Shown here: positions 1-64,000 of the stretch, one piece after another | Numbering within the stretch: position 1 is the stretch's first letter | How the letters are laid out: every line of letters begins with the position of its first letter | From: Chelonoidis abingdonii | Lineage: Eukaryota; Chordata; Testudines; Testudinidae | Length of the DNA: 64,000 bases | Assembly: GCF_003597395.2 (NCBI RefSeq) | Contig: NC_133772.1 | Location: 136,345,996 to 136,409,995 of the forward strand | Direction: 5' to 3' | Program-made: the position numbers and the translations under genes | The notes under the pieces: generated by a model | What the model saw: the letters and a program-made list of their open reading frames with translations, nothing else | The model's database searches: none | What the model was told of the DNA's origin: nothing

Positions 1-205
1 TCTAAATGAGATATTTGAAAGCTTCTCAGCTGGTAGTTATATAACTCCATAGCCTTTGTTCAGGCATGTCTTTTTTATTCTTGTTCTCGAGCACAGCCAC
101 GATATTTGTTCTTATGTGATCACATGGGGAAATAATTTGTTCTTTTCATTGCCTGTTGTATGGCACTGCATAGCCTTGTCCACATTTTTGCTTCTATATC
201 TGCAG
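1..205 (+). other. CEP170B: 3' end of an upstream CEP170B intron
   Basis: Intronic sequence ending in a pyrimidine-rich stretch and tgcag just before the exon at 206. No repeat was recognised. The exons for the FHA domain lie to the left of the window. Confidence 0.8.
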
Positions 206-53029
<52,824 letters not shown>

Positions 53030-56000
53030 TACAATATTTTATATTGCTATCATACTGTCATTTACTGTGGCGTTAGTTTTGTGTCCGAGTGGCTGTGAAC
53101 AGTTCGTATGGAGCAGTTGTTTAGATTGCTAACACATTACACACGCACACACACAAATACACAAAAAACTGTGCTGTGTGGATGAATGGCAAGTCTGTGT
53201 ATGCCTTTTGAACAAGACTAGCACTGTGGAGCAGCACATATTCAGCATAGAGGCAAACTCTGATTTTTACAATACAACTCACTTAAATTCTTCCAATGTG
53301 CCATAAGAAACAGGCTTTGCATATCCTCCATTTGCTACTGCCGAAGCTCTAAAGTGTTCTGGGATTAGCCTGTTTATAATGCTCAGTTACTGGTAGTTCA
53401 GTTGTAACAAGGCTCTGTTTAAAAAAGAAGTGGTCTTTTTTTTTGATTGGCGCTACATTTTGGACTGATGTTAAAAATAAAGCATTACAGTTCTGTTGGA
53501 ATCAGCTTGCATACCTAGCAGTATAATGGTGCAGTACAGTGGGTTTCTATAAGGAACTCTGTTTTGGTTGTATGAAAATAGTTTTCAGTGTTCGGGGGGG
53601 GGAAAAAAAAAAAGGAAGGAAGGAACCACTTTGAATCTATGTGCATCATGCTTTGAATCCAAAACCTTTGTTTTTCTATTGAGAAGGTGTAAAATTTCTA
53701 ATATGGTTGTAGATTCTGAACATACTTAAGGCACACAGCTTCAAGTATACAGATGTAGATTAGCCATATAAATGAGAAGGTCAGTTTTGATAGCTGAGCT
53801 TGCCAAATTCCCATTATTTCAGTTTAATCACTGTCTGAAACTTTTTTTGAAAATATAATAATAATAATCTTTCATACTGAGCTGCAAATTCTCCTGAATG
53901 AGCTAAAGAGCAAGTTGTCAGTGATCAGCCAATTACTAAGAAAAACATCTATTTCATTGGCTCATGTACTAAGCTTAATTACACAATGGCTGTGAACTAA
54001 TATTCACTCTACAGCACTCAAAATAATGGCTTAAGGGTGGCTCTGCCTTGACTGATTGTGTTGTCATGAGATTTTTCGTATCCAGTTATGCACGAATACA
54101 CACCATCCTGTTGTTGTATTCTTGAGAACCTACCCAACAGTGTGAAGCTGCTGGTGTTACAATGCAGCATTGGTATGGCTCTTTTGGTCCATTATAATCT
54201 TAGGAACGCTAAGGGTTATTTTGCAGCAGCATTGAGAGTATACTGTGAAATTAGCTTTTTATATACCATCTGTCAAGTGAGCTGCCAAATTCTAAACAAA
54301 GTATTTGAGTGGCTTTTTGGAGAGCCTGTTTGAGGCATGCAGTGTGCAAACTGGAATCTGTCCCTGTTGCATGAATTCCTCTTGACTGAAAAACGGTGAT
54401 CAGGAAACGAAAGTGTAGGTGCAGAGTTGTGGGAAATACACTTACTGACGGAGGTAAGCAAATTAATTCTGCTGCGCACTCACAGAGTGTATAATTTTGC
54501 TAATGCAAATAGCTTCCCAAGCTTGATTGCTCTTTATGTGCTGACTTCATGAGGCGGGGCTTGGGTTGGTTTCATAATTGGGTCAGTTAATTGACCTTTT
54601 CTCCTAGGATTTTGCTAAAGTGTCAAATATTTATGATTAAATAACTGGGCTGCTCACACCATGTTTAGTGTACTAGCAAATGGCAGGATTCTGCTTCAAG
54701 TGCCACCAAGTGGGAATGTTCCATTGATTTCAACAAGAGCAGTCGCAAAGGGGGAGTTTGCTGGTTTGCCATGCTAGTGTGTCCTGCGAGCCTGCAAGGT
54801 TTTGCGTGTGTGTGTGGGGAGGGGGGAAATAGTGCAGTTTTGCTACCAATGTATCCAACAGAGAACATGGCTCGTCCACTCCTGTGGAGATTTGGAGGAA
54901 TATACTGGACTTCATATGAACACTATGATGATGGGAGTAAAATTTTCTTTGCAAAATAACTAGGAACTTGGCCTTTAAGGTTCTCTGGCTGCCTGTTATG
55001 TTAATACTGTCTGATTGTTCCAATGTATCCTTTTGGAATACTTGCCTGTGTCCTTAGTTAATTTCATAAATAGTGGTATGGCTCTTGACACATGATGATT
55101 TGTTTTCAAAAGTCTCCTCAGTGAGGGTCCGATCCAGCAAGGTGCTGACTCCGACTCATTGGGAGTTTGAAGGGCTTCAGCAACATAGTCCACTAATTAC
55201 AGTTTTGCAGTAGACAGGTGTGTGTTTGAGTTACTCATCAATGTCAGATTTTATTATTTGTTTCTACTTTTTACTACATTGTCCCATCCTCGTGGCTATG
55301 CTCTAGTGGTTTTGTTTCTTGACACCGTATCCTTGATGTGACTTCCATTTACTTTCACTTGGAAACTTACTAGTTTCTCTTTCATGAAGTGACCCATCAG
55401 AGATGAATTTTCTCCCTTTGCTGTTCCTCTGCTCTTGGTACCCAAATATCTTCATTGCCGGTTGCTTAAACCCAGAAATATGGTACCATTAAGAAACAAT
55501 TGGAAATAAAGCTGGAGTCATGAATCTCTAAAAGTTTTAGTCTGGGAGCAGGGAAAAGCACAACCTGATTTTGTTTCATTTTGATTAATTTATTCAGTGT
55601 GATATTAAAAAAACACCTGTTTCCCAGCATAAAGTTCTTATTGAGAATTTTTCAAGACTATTTTAACTGCGGTCCTGGTATGTAATCATTTTGGTGCTGA
55701 AATGTAACAAATATATTTGAGGTACTTAATTAATCTGAACTATACCTCATTCTGCATTTGTCTGTTAGAATTAAACCAAAGAGCAAGCCACATAATTATA
55801 AACCATTAGCCAAGGTTTGGTCTTATAAGCAGTATTCTGTGACAACAATAAAAAGTCTGTACAGTTCTGATGTGAGTATCACAAGCATTTAGGGTCTGAT
55901 CCAATGGTTATTAGAGACAGTGGAAAGATTCCTTTTGACTTTAATGGGCATTGGGTCAACCTTTAGTTGGTTAACTTTCAGTGAGCTTGATGTGTGTTCT

Positions 56001-56970
56001 ACTGACCCAATAGTCATTCATACAGTAAATTGTTTTCATATTTGTTGTATCTAAATTTTAAAAATTAGGCTGGCATTTTCAGACAAGTCCAAGGAAGTTA
56101 AGAACCCAGCTCTGATTAAACCTTTCCGGGACGTGGATGCTAACGTACTTAGGCGCCTTTGAAAATCCCAGCCCTTGTTCTTTTACTATACTTGAAAACT
56201 GTGCTCTCATTGAGATTGTTTTCGAATGTTAAACTCTTGAGACTTCATGATGATGGAATGAATGTAAATTCTTGGGAGAATGCATCAGTGCTTTGCGAGC
56301 AAGAGCCTAAGTATGTCTACAGTACCGTTGTGTTGTGTTCATGCTGAGAGTGTGAATAAAGCCTAAGTCATCCTTGAATATTTTAATAAAGAAAAACCTT
56401 ACAGAATGTTTACATACAGCCTACTGAAAAAAGTGTTTAAAATATATAAGTGCAAGATTCTACTAGTTTTTTCTTCATTTTTGCAGATCACACTAGATAT
56501 TTTTAAAATTCAGCAAATATGTGTAATGATTTTGCAAAAAAAACCAGTTAATTACTTGTTTACTTTGGATGTGCCCTGTGCTGAATTGTGCCTATCTGAC
56601 TATCTGCTGTTATGCTGCCGATTTTGCTGTTCTAAACTCTTCACTGGATCATTCCATTTGCATGCAACACAAATGCAAGCTGTATGAGAGTAAAACTGAA
56701 ACACGTTTGTATACCTTGAATTGATCAATGACTGTCTCTTTTTTTTTTTCCACACTCTCTTCTTGAAATGTTGTGTATAATTTTGATTTCCTATTTCTCC
56801 CACCGTTTCTTTCTCTTGTTTTTTGGAGGGTAATTTATTTTGTTTTGATGATATTCAGTATCTGTACATTTTGTTCCAAGGTGATATTGTGGCTGTCTTT
56901 AAAAATAAATTGTTATTTTATATAATTTTATCATAAAATTTCTTTAATAAATCATTCTTTTATCATGTGA
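53030..56970 (+). other. CEP170B: CEP170B 3' UTR (extent inferred)
   Basis: AT-rich, free of recognised mobile elements apart from a possible hairpin-family trace near 56068-56168. AATAAA signals occur at 53476, 55505, 55847, 56355, 56385, 56904 and 56946. The clusters at 56355-56390 and 56904-56951 are the best candidates for main sites; the one at 53476 would give a short 450-nt UTR. The end is placed shortly after the last signal. Confidence 0.6.
56946..56951 (+). terminator. Distal polyadenylation signal AATAAA
   Basis: Last AATAAA of the cluster, about 3.9 kb past the stop codon, followed by T-rich and TG-containing sequence (tgtgacaaatctgatttctt). Another AATAAA lies at 56904. Confidence 0.45.
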
Positions 56971-58767
56971 CAAATCTGATTTCTTTTGGATTTTTTTGAG
57001 AATTAATTTTATGATATGGGAAAATATTTGGAGAATTAAACTGTTGATCTTACACTGCCCCTTATAATGGCATGAAGGATCATATTGCTACATAGTAACA
57101 AGCACGATTGAAGTCTCTTACAACTATATTGTTGCCTACATAGAGTGCCCATTTCACGCACACTGATTCACTCATGTGGATTCATTTGCAGGGTGACGGC
57201 CTGAAAATCACCTGTTCTGAGGCCCTTTTCTTACTTTTTGGTGGGTTTGCGTTGCATTGCAGTTGTTGGGACACAATTCGTTTGCTGCAATTAGTGAGGG
57301 TATTTTTAAGGTTTAAACCCAGCTCGATTTTACATGCCTCGCCCCCATTTAATCCTTTGAGTTAAGGTCTGTCCCTGCCTGAATTCTGCGTCCTCTCTCG
57401 CTGCTGAAAAGGCTTCATTTTCTCCTGCTCAGCCTAAGGAGCTCTCACCACTCTGATCAGTACAGAAGTGAAACTTTGTTTCAGCTTCCTCTGTCAGGTC
57501 CAAGTTTCTGAACAAAGCAGCATGATGGAACACGCATGGCAGATGCAAGGTTGTGTGATGAGTTGTTCCAGCAATGAATCAAATATTACAAAAGTCAATT
57601 CCATTTTTTCCATCTATTTGGGGCCTGATGCAAAGCCCAACTGAAATCAATGGGAGTCTGTCCATTGACCGCAACAGCCTTTGGATCAGGCCTTTGAGAA
57701 CTGGACATTTTACTTTTAACAAACTAGATTTGGCTTTTGTCACCAGCCATTGGTTTTGTCAAATGTTCCTGCCTTTTTAAAAATGCTTCCTCTGGCTCTG
57801 CTGGTGTCATAAGTGCTGGAGGTGGGGGGTTGCTGCATCCCCTGGCTTCAAGGAATAATAACAACCTAAATATATGGTTTCCGCCTTCAGGACCTCCCAC
57901 TATAGCAATTGTTCCAGCACAACTTGCTAGTGTAATCTTTTACAGAGAGAGAGGGAAAGAGACACCCTCACATCCCCTACAATATGACACCGATTGTATC
58001 CTTACTGTGACACTCTCCACACCCTGACTTAGCAACACTGAGCAATATTTCTGAGTGTTTTAAATGTCAAGCCAAATGCCCTTTGAAACCAAAGGGGCAG
58101 CCATTTCAGTCATTTTTAATAAGTTGTGGCTAGATAAAAATAAGATATGGTGGAACTGCTGCCAAAACTACTCGCTCAGTGATGAAGGCTATTATCATTC
58201 ACTTTTAAATCTTACCAGAGGAAAGGCAGAAGCAGCTACCACTACTGCTTACCGCTGAGTACAGCAGTCAGTTGAAATCCTGCCATGCTCTTTCAACCTT
58301 TCCTGGCCGGTGTGAGACAAATACATGGCCTGATTCCCCCATAATCTTACAGAAGTAGCCCATTAGATTGGGGATTACTCCCGTCTTTAAGGATTTGCAG
58401 CATCTGTCCATATTTGCAAAAGTAACTCCCATAATTCATCATTGATCTCCAATTCCAAGCTGTTGGTCTCTTACAGAAATGCAATTTATACATGGGACTA
58501 ATCACTTATACTCGACCTTGCCAATAAAGACGAGGATGTAGGGGAGCCAATGCATAGTTTGTCTTTTATTTTTTTTTATTTTTTAACCATCTTGAGTGAA
58601 ATATCACATTCATGGCTGGATGAAAGCAGGATCCTTGTGACCCCGGTTCCATGCTCAGATAGCTCACCTGGAGCTCTGAGTGAGCCGAGAGAGAACAGGC
58701 AGCAGCACCTACCACAGCTGCTTACTGAGGGCCGGTTGCCTGATTTAGACGGGAGATGAAGGACTCA
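56971..58767. other. Intergenic stretch 3' of CEP170B
   Basis: No gene recognised. Contains a short hairpin-family copy (57623-57692, ends GCCTGATGCAAAG and CTTTGGATCAGGC). The rest is unique-looking AT-rich sequence. Confidence 0.6.
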
Positions 58768-59134
58768 GGGTATGTCTACACTACGGGATTATTCTGATTT
58801 TACATAAACCGGTTTTGTAAAACAGATTGTATAAAGTCGAGTGCATGCGGCCACACTAAGCACATTAATCCGGCGGTGTGCATCCATGTACCGAGACTAG
58901 CATCGATTTCCAGAGCGTTGCACTGTGGGTTGCTATCCCGTAGCTATCCCATAGTTCCTGCAGTCTCTTCCGCCCCTTGGAATTCTGGGTTGAGATCCCA
59001 GTGCCTGATGGGGCAAAAAACATTGTCGCAGGTGGTTCTGGGTACAGCCTCACCCCTCCCTCTGTGAAAGCAGCAGACAACCGTTTCGCGCCTTTTTTCC
59101 TGGCGAACTGTGCAAATGCCATAGCACAGCAAGC

Positions 59135-60466
59135 ATGGACCCTGCTCAGATCAAGACCGCAATCGTGGACGTTGTAAACACCTCACGCATTCTCGTGCAG
59201 TCTATGCTGAACCAGGACCTGCAAAGCCAGGCAAGGAGGAGGTGGCTACGCGGCAGCGCGGCGACGAGAGTGATGAGGACATGGACACAGAATTCTCTCA
59301 AACTGTGGGCCCCTGCGCTTTGGAGATCCTGCTGGTAATGGGGCAGGTTCTAGCCATTGAACGCCGATTTTGGGCCCGGGAAACAAGCACAGACTGGTGG
59401 GACCGCATAGTTTTGCAGGTTTGGGATGATTCGCAGTGGCTGCGAAACTTTCGCATGCGTAAGGGCACTTTCATGGAACTTTGTGACTTGCTTTCCCCTG
59501 CCCTGAAACGCCATAATACCAAGATGAGAGCAGCCCTCACAGTTGAGAAGCGAGTGGCAATAGCCTCTGGAAGCTTGCAACGCCAGACAGCTACCGGTCA
59601 GTCGGGAATCAATTTGGAGTGGGAAAATCTACTGTGGGGGCTGCTGTGATGCAAGTAGCCAAAGCAATCATTAAGCTGCTGCTACGAAAGGTTTGTGACT
59701 CTGGGAAACGTGCAGGTCATAGTGGATGGCTTTGCTGCAATGGGATTCCCTAACTGTGGGGGGGGCGATAGATGGAACCCATATCCCTATCTTGGCACCG
59801 GAGCACCAGGGCACCCAGTACGTAAACCACAAGGGGTACTTTTCAATGGTGCTGCAAGCACTGGTGGATCACAAGGGACGTTTCACCAACATCCACATGG
59901 GATGGCCAGGAAGGGTTCATGACGCTCGCGTCTTCAGGAACACTACTCTGTTTAAACAGCTGCAGCAAGGGAATTACTTCCCAGACCAGAAAATAACAGT
60001 TGGGGATGTTGAAATGCCTGTAGTTATCCTGGGTGACCCAGCCTACCCCTTGATGCCATGGCTCATGAAGCCATACACAGGCAGCCTGGACAGTAGTCAG
60101 GAGCTGTTCAACTACAGGCTGAGCAAGTGCAGAATGGTGGTAGAATGTGCATTTGGCCGTTTAAAGGCGCGCTGGTGAACATTACTGACTCGCTCAGACC
60201 TCAGCCAAACAATGTCCCCCATTGTTATTGCTGCTTGCTGTGTGCTCCACAATCTCTGTGAGAGTAAGGGGGAGACCTTTATGGCGGGGTGGGAGGCTGA
60301 GGCAAATCACCTGGCCGCTGATTACATGCAGCCAGACACCAGGGCGATTAGAAGAGCACACCACAAAGCGGTGCGCATCAGAGAAGCTTTGAAAACGAGT
60401 TTCATCACGGCCAGGGTACGGTGTGACTGTTGTGTTTTTTTCCCCTTGATAACCCCCCCCCCTTGA
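59135..60466 (+). pseudogene. Harbinger DDE transposase (HARBI1-like), broken
   Basis: Starts MDPAQIKTAIVDVV, then LRNFRMRKGTFMELCDLL and LTVEKRVAIA, then the DDE domain: AIDGTHIPI (first Asp), [18 protein letters not shown] (second Asp) and [12 protein letters not shown] (Glu), followed by the C-terminal PIVIAACCVLHNLCE. This matches Harbinger-type nucleases. Lesions: frame changes near 59235, 59575 and 59700-59755, and an in-frame TGA at 60176. Its function in an intact element is cutting and rejoining at the transposon ends; this copy cannot make the full enzyme. Confidence 0.88.
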
Positions 60467-60736
60467 TTGACTCATTCCCTGTAAGCAACCCACCCTCCCC
60501 TTCGATTACAGCTTGCTTAAGGAAATAAAGTCACTATCGTTTAAAAATCATGTATTCTTTATTAAAAAGTCATTATAAAAGAGGGAGAGAACTGACAAGG
60601 TATCCCGGATGTGGTTTGGGAGAGAGGATAGGAGGGAAGGAAAAGGCCACTAAAAATATTTCAAAGTAATGACAGCCTTTTGGTTGGGGCTGTCCACGGG
60701 GTGGAGTGGGCGGGTGCACGAAGCCTTCCCCACGCG

Positions 60737-62774
60737 TTCTTACACGTCTGGGTGAGGAAGATATGGAACATGGTGAGTGTGAGTGGTTACACAGGGTGGT
60801 GCAGCGGCACTCTGTGACGCCTGCTGCTGTTCCTGAAGCTCCACCAGACGTCGGAGGATGTCAGTTTGATCACGCAGCAGCCCCAGCATTGCATCATCCT
60901 GCCCGCTGATCTTCCTGCCTACACCTCTGATCTCCTGCCGCCACCTCTCATCTCGAGCGTCTCTCCTCTCACGTTGTCCTCACATCACACTGGCATCTTT
61001 CTGTAATTTGACTACGTCCTTCCACTCATTCAGATGAGCTCTTTCATTGCGGGTTACTTCCATGATTTCCGAGAACATTTCGTCTCATCTTTTTTTTTTC
61101 CTCCGCCTTATCTGAGATAGCCTTCGGGATGGAGTAGGGAGGCTTGAAAAATTTGCAGCTGCATGAGGGAGGGAAAAAAGGGAGAGAAGTATTTAAAAAG
61201 ATACATTTTACAGAACAATGGTTATACTCTTTCACAGTGAACAACACTATTCACCTTACATAGCACATGTGATTTCACTACAAGGTCGCATTTTGCATCT
61301 TAATATTGAGTGCCTGCGGCTCTGGTGTTAGAGATCTCACAGACACAGGTCCGGCAGCAGAATTCAGCTTGCATGCGGCCATGGTAAGCCATTGTCTTTC
61401 GGCTTCTGCAGCCTTCATATACACAGTGCCCTCCTTTCCCAAATACCAAGCAAAGCCCGTTCAGTGCTGCTTCTTTCCTGTTAACATGCAGCAGCAGAAA
61501 CCACCCCCCCCATCCAATTCTCTGGGATGATCGCTTTACCCCTCCCCCCCCGCATGGCTGGTATCATGGAAGATCACTGCTAAACACCCCCCTTCCCCCC
61601 CACCGCGTGGCTGGTAGCAGGGAAGATCCCTGCTAGCCAAACGCGAAAAAGCTCAGCGCATCATTACCCCCCCTCCCCTCCCCCGCTTGGCTACTGCAAG
61701 GAAGGATTTCTTTTAAGCAACAGGCAAACAGCCCAGTAGGAATGGCCATCTCTGTCCCCTTAATTAAATTCCTGAATTTCAACCAGGTTACCATGAACGA
61801 TATCACTCTCCTGAGGATAACACAGCGAGATAAAGAATGGATGTTGCTTGAATGCCAGCAATCACCGGGACCATATGCAGCTAGGCTTTGTCATGCAATG
61901 ATACCAGATTACTTGCTACATGCATGCCGTGGTCAAGTGTCCTACCATGGTGGACGGAATAAGGCTGCCTTGCCCAGAAACCTTCTGCAAAGGTTTTTGG
62001 AGTACCTCCAGGAGAGCTTCATGGAGATGTCCCTGGAGGATTTCCGCTCCATCCCCAGACATGTTAACAAACTTTTCCAATAACTGTACTGGCCGCGAAT
62101 GCATCCCAAGTCCTCAGGGCAAATCAATCATTAAAAAAAACGCTTGCTTTTAAACCATGTTTTATATTTACAAAGGTACACTCACCAGAGGTCGCTTCCA
62201 TGGCTTCATTGTCTGGGCTACTGGCTTGGGAGGGCTGGGAGAGGGTAATTCCGTCTGGGTGAGAAAAAGCTCCTGGCTGTTGGGGAGAACGGAGTGCTGT
62301 GCTGTGTGCTCTCTGCAAACTCGTCCTCCTCTTCTTCCTCCTCATCTTCCCCGTCCGCAGAATCCTCAGCCATGGCTGAGATTACCACCCCCACCTCGGA
62401 ATCCACGGACAGGGGTGGGGAATTGGTGGCGGACCCCCCTACAACTGCATGCAGCTCAACGTAGAAGCGGCATGTTTTCGACCCTGCCCCGGACCTTCCA
62501 TTTGCTTCTTTCGTTTTCTCATAGGCTTGTCTGAGCTCCTTAACTTTCAGTCTGCACTGCACTGAGTCCCTGGTTTGGCCTTTCTCCATCATAGCCTTGG
62601 AAATTTTTTCAAATGTTTTTTCATTTTGTCTTTGGAACGGAGTTCTTTTAGCACAGAATCCTCTCCCCATATAGCAATCAGATCCAGTACCTCCTGTGCG
62701 GTCCATGCTGGAGCTCTTTTTCGATTCTCGGGAGACTGCATTGTTACCTGTGCTGATGAACTCTGTGTGGTCAC
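60737..62774 (-). pseudogene. Harbinger Myb/SANT-like DNA-binding gene, two exons, broken
   Basis: Exon 1 (62774 to 62186) starts MTTQSSSAQVTM and encodes RAPAWTAQEVLDLIAIWGED (Trp-rich Myb/SANT-like helix), TRDSVQCRLKVKELRQAYEK and an acidic DGEDEEEEEED run; it ends at donor CTCTG|gtgagt. Exon 2 starts at 61158 after acceptor ccctccctcatgcag and encodes NFSSLPTPSRRLSQIRRR, EMFSEIMEVTRNERAHLNEW and a leucine-rich coil (LLRDQTDILRRLVELQEQQQ), ending near 60737. Lesions: frame changes near 62600, 62240 and at an A-run (61088-61098), and an in-frame stop near 60985. In intact elements this protein binds transposon DNA and brings in the transposase. Confidence 0.82.
61742..62083 (+). CDS. 113-codon ORF inside the Harbinger Myb-gene intron, unknown
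   Basis: Plus-strand ORF, lying wholly in the intron (61159-62185) of the minus-strand Myb-like gene. An internal ATG at 61793 starts MNDITLLRITQRDKEWMLLE; later parts are AARLCHAMIPDYLLHACRGQ and FLEYLQESFMEMSLEDFRSI. No family recognised. The sequence is not low complexity and looks helical. It may be a third protein of the element, or chance. Confidence 0.3.
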   Translation: MAISVPLIKFLNFNQVTMNDITLLRITQRDKEWMLLECQQSPGPYAARLCHAMIPDYLLHACRGQVSYHGGRNKAALPRNLLQRFLEYLQESFMEMSLEDFRSIPRHVNKLFQ

Positions 62775-63388
62775 CTATGCTGGTGAGCTCTCCACGCTGG
62801 CCAAACAGGAAATGAAATTCAAAAGTTCGCGGGGCTTTTCCTGTCTACCTGGCCAGTGCCTACGAGTTCAGATTGCTTTTCAGAGTGGTCACAATGGTGC
62901 ACTGTGGGATACTGCCCGGAGGCCAATACCGTCGATTTGTGGCCACACTAACCCTAATCCGATATGGTAATACCGATTTCAGCGCTACTCCTCTCATCGG
63001 GGAGGAGTACAGAAACCAATTTAAAGAGCTCTTTAGATGGATATAAAGGGCCTTATTGTGTGCACGGGTGCAGCGTTAAATCAGTTTAACGCTGCTAAAA
63101 TCGGTATAAACGCGTAGTGTAGACCAGGCCTCAGAAATGGAAGGCAGGGGTCTGTCAGAGCTCAGGATCACATACTCCAGAACTAATAGGGAAAGCAAGA
63201 CCTGATATTTTTAGTGTAAAACATGGAGATACCTTCGATTTCTGAATAACAAGTTGGAAGAACCAAGGAAGCCCAAAAAAGGTGTGTAGCCATTATCACT
63301 CCCTTCCTTCTTACAAGAAATGCCTTTTATTTGTATGTAAAGGAACAACAACAACCAACCCTGTTACCAAAGAAGCAAAGGATGTGTG

Positions 63389-63390
<2 letters not shown>

Positions 63391-63425
<35 letters not shown>
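63391..63425. repeat. (CT)n microsatellite
   Basis: About 16 consecutive CT units (ctcgctctct... to ctctcaac). Confidence 0.97.
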
Positions 63426-63428
<3 letters not shown>

Positions 63429-63479
63429 TACAGAATTCTGGGCAAGGAAAAAGGTAATACTCTGTATACTAATGTAAAG

Positions 63480-63567
63480 CTCAGCTCTGGTGTAGATACC
63501 ACTAGGTCGATGGAAGAATTCTTCTGTTGACCTAGCTACTGCCTCTTGGAGGGGTGGATTTACTAGA
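63480..63567. repeat. MITE fragment with 'gtcgatgg...gttgacctagcta'
   Basis: 'ctggtgtagataccactagg' and 'tcttctgttgacctagctac' form a short inverted pair (aggtcgat / gttgacct), like other turtle Harbinger-type MITEs. Fragmentary. Confidence 0.4.
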
Positions 63568-63568
63568 G

Positions 63569-64000
63569 CAGAGGTGGGCAAACTACAGCTCACAGGCCAC
63601 ATCTGGCCCACGGGATCCTCCTGCCCAGCCCCTGAACTCCTGGCGTGGGAGGCTGTTCCACTCCCCCGCAGCCTCAGCTCACTGTGCCATCGGTGCAATG
63701 CTGTGGACGGCAGGGCTGTGAGCTCTTGCTGGGCAGCCCAGCTGCAGAGCTGCGGTCTGACCCGGTGCTCTGTGCTGCGCGATGGCGTGGCTGGCTACAG
63801 CTAGGTGGCATGGCTGCCTGTCCTCATGCTCTGGGCGGTGTGGCTGTAGCTTCTCCAGCCACCAGTGCTCAGGGCAGGGAACGGGGGTTGAATAGAGGGC
63901 AGGGGAGTTTGGGGTGGTCGTCGGGAGCGGGGATGTGGGTAGGGGTCGAGGCAGTCAGAGGGTGGGGAACGGGGGATTTAATGGGTCCTGGGGGGGCAGT
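63569..64000. mobile_element. hAT-type element, left end, continues past window
   Basis: Begins CAGAGGTGGGCAAACTACAG, a hAT terminus, followed by 'ccacatctggcccacgggat' and GC-rich sequence with no gene. The other end lies beyond base 64000. Confidence 0.68.

Larger units (their letters stand above)
58768..63130. mobile_element. PIF/Harbinger DNA transposon, two-gene, decayed
   Basis: 4363 bp with terminal inverted repeats GGGTATGTCTACACTACG and, read inward, GGCCTGGTCTACACTACG (14 of 18 match). A TCA target duplication flanks it (58765-58767, 63131-63133). The sub-terminal 'ggccacactaa' region also recurs near both ends. A DDE transposase runs left to right and a Myb/SANT-like gene runs right to left, the usual gene pair of this superfamily. 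Both genes are broken. Confidence 0.9.

Overview
This is a vertebrate genomic window, almost certainly from a hidden-necked (cryptodiran) turtle. The species call rests on the repeats: tRNA-Lys-type cryptodiran SINEs (22247, 48691, 51903), many CR1 LINE pieces including one nearly complete copy (37.05-41.27 kb), several hAT families with 8-bp target duplications, a two-gene PIF/Harbinger element, and mammal-like MIR-type SINEs. There is no bacterial, organellar or CRISPR content. Most open reading frames are chance frames in introns or repeats.

The only host gene I can support is CEP170B (KIAA0284; FHA-domain centrosomal/microtubule protein, paralogue of CEP170). It lies on the + strand and is cut off at its 5' side: the promoter, 5' UTR and the exons for the N-terminal FHA domain lie upstream of base 1. 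I placed fourteen coding exons from 206 to the stop codon at 53027-53029. Their phases chain without a break; summed length is 4623 nt (1540 codons plus stop). A fifteenth, 39-nt in-frame exon candidate is at 47245-47283. One intron (48402-49937) appears to use a GC donor. A 3' UTR of up to about 3.9 kb follows, with several AATAAA signals, the last at 56946.

Layout: 0.2-11.8 kb, first visible exon and a long intron with a hAT MITE (2642-2883), MIR, and two CR1 pieces in opposite orientation (6.6-8.8 kb). 11.8-24.6 kb, coding-dense part with two LTR insertions (14959-15913, interrupted by a gap; 19636-20764) and small palindromic MITEs. 24.6-30.4 kb, intron with CR1 pieces and a GC-rich composite hAT block with a second gap and a 45-bp tandem repeat. 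30.4-36.0 kb, two exons with MIR and hAT sequence between. 36.0-48.3 kb, a repeat-filled intron with the near-complete CR1, an antisense CR1, a head-to-head hAT transposase palindrome and a 334-bp hAT MITE. 48.3-53.0 kb, the compact 3' exons. 53.0-57.0 kb, 3' UTR. 58768-63130, a decayed PIF/Harbinger element with its transposase and Myb/SANT-like gene converging. After that come a CT microsatellite and the start of another hAT element.

The most unusual items are the 39-nt microexon candidate, the GC-AG intron, palindromic SINE units that integrated as single pieces (one inside an older MITE), a 73-bp near-perfect hairpin inside the CR1, the two-armed hAT palindrome, and a 113-codon ORF inside the intron of the Harbinger Myb-like gene. 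All identifications come from reading the sequence and family knowledge; no database search was run.
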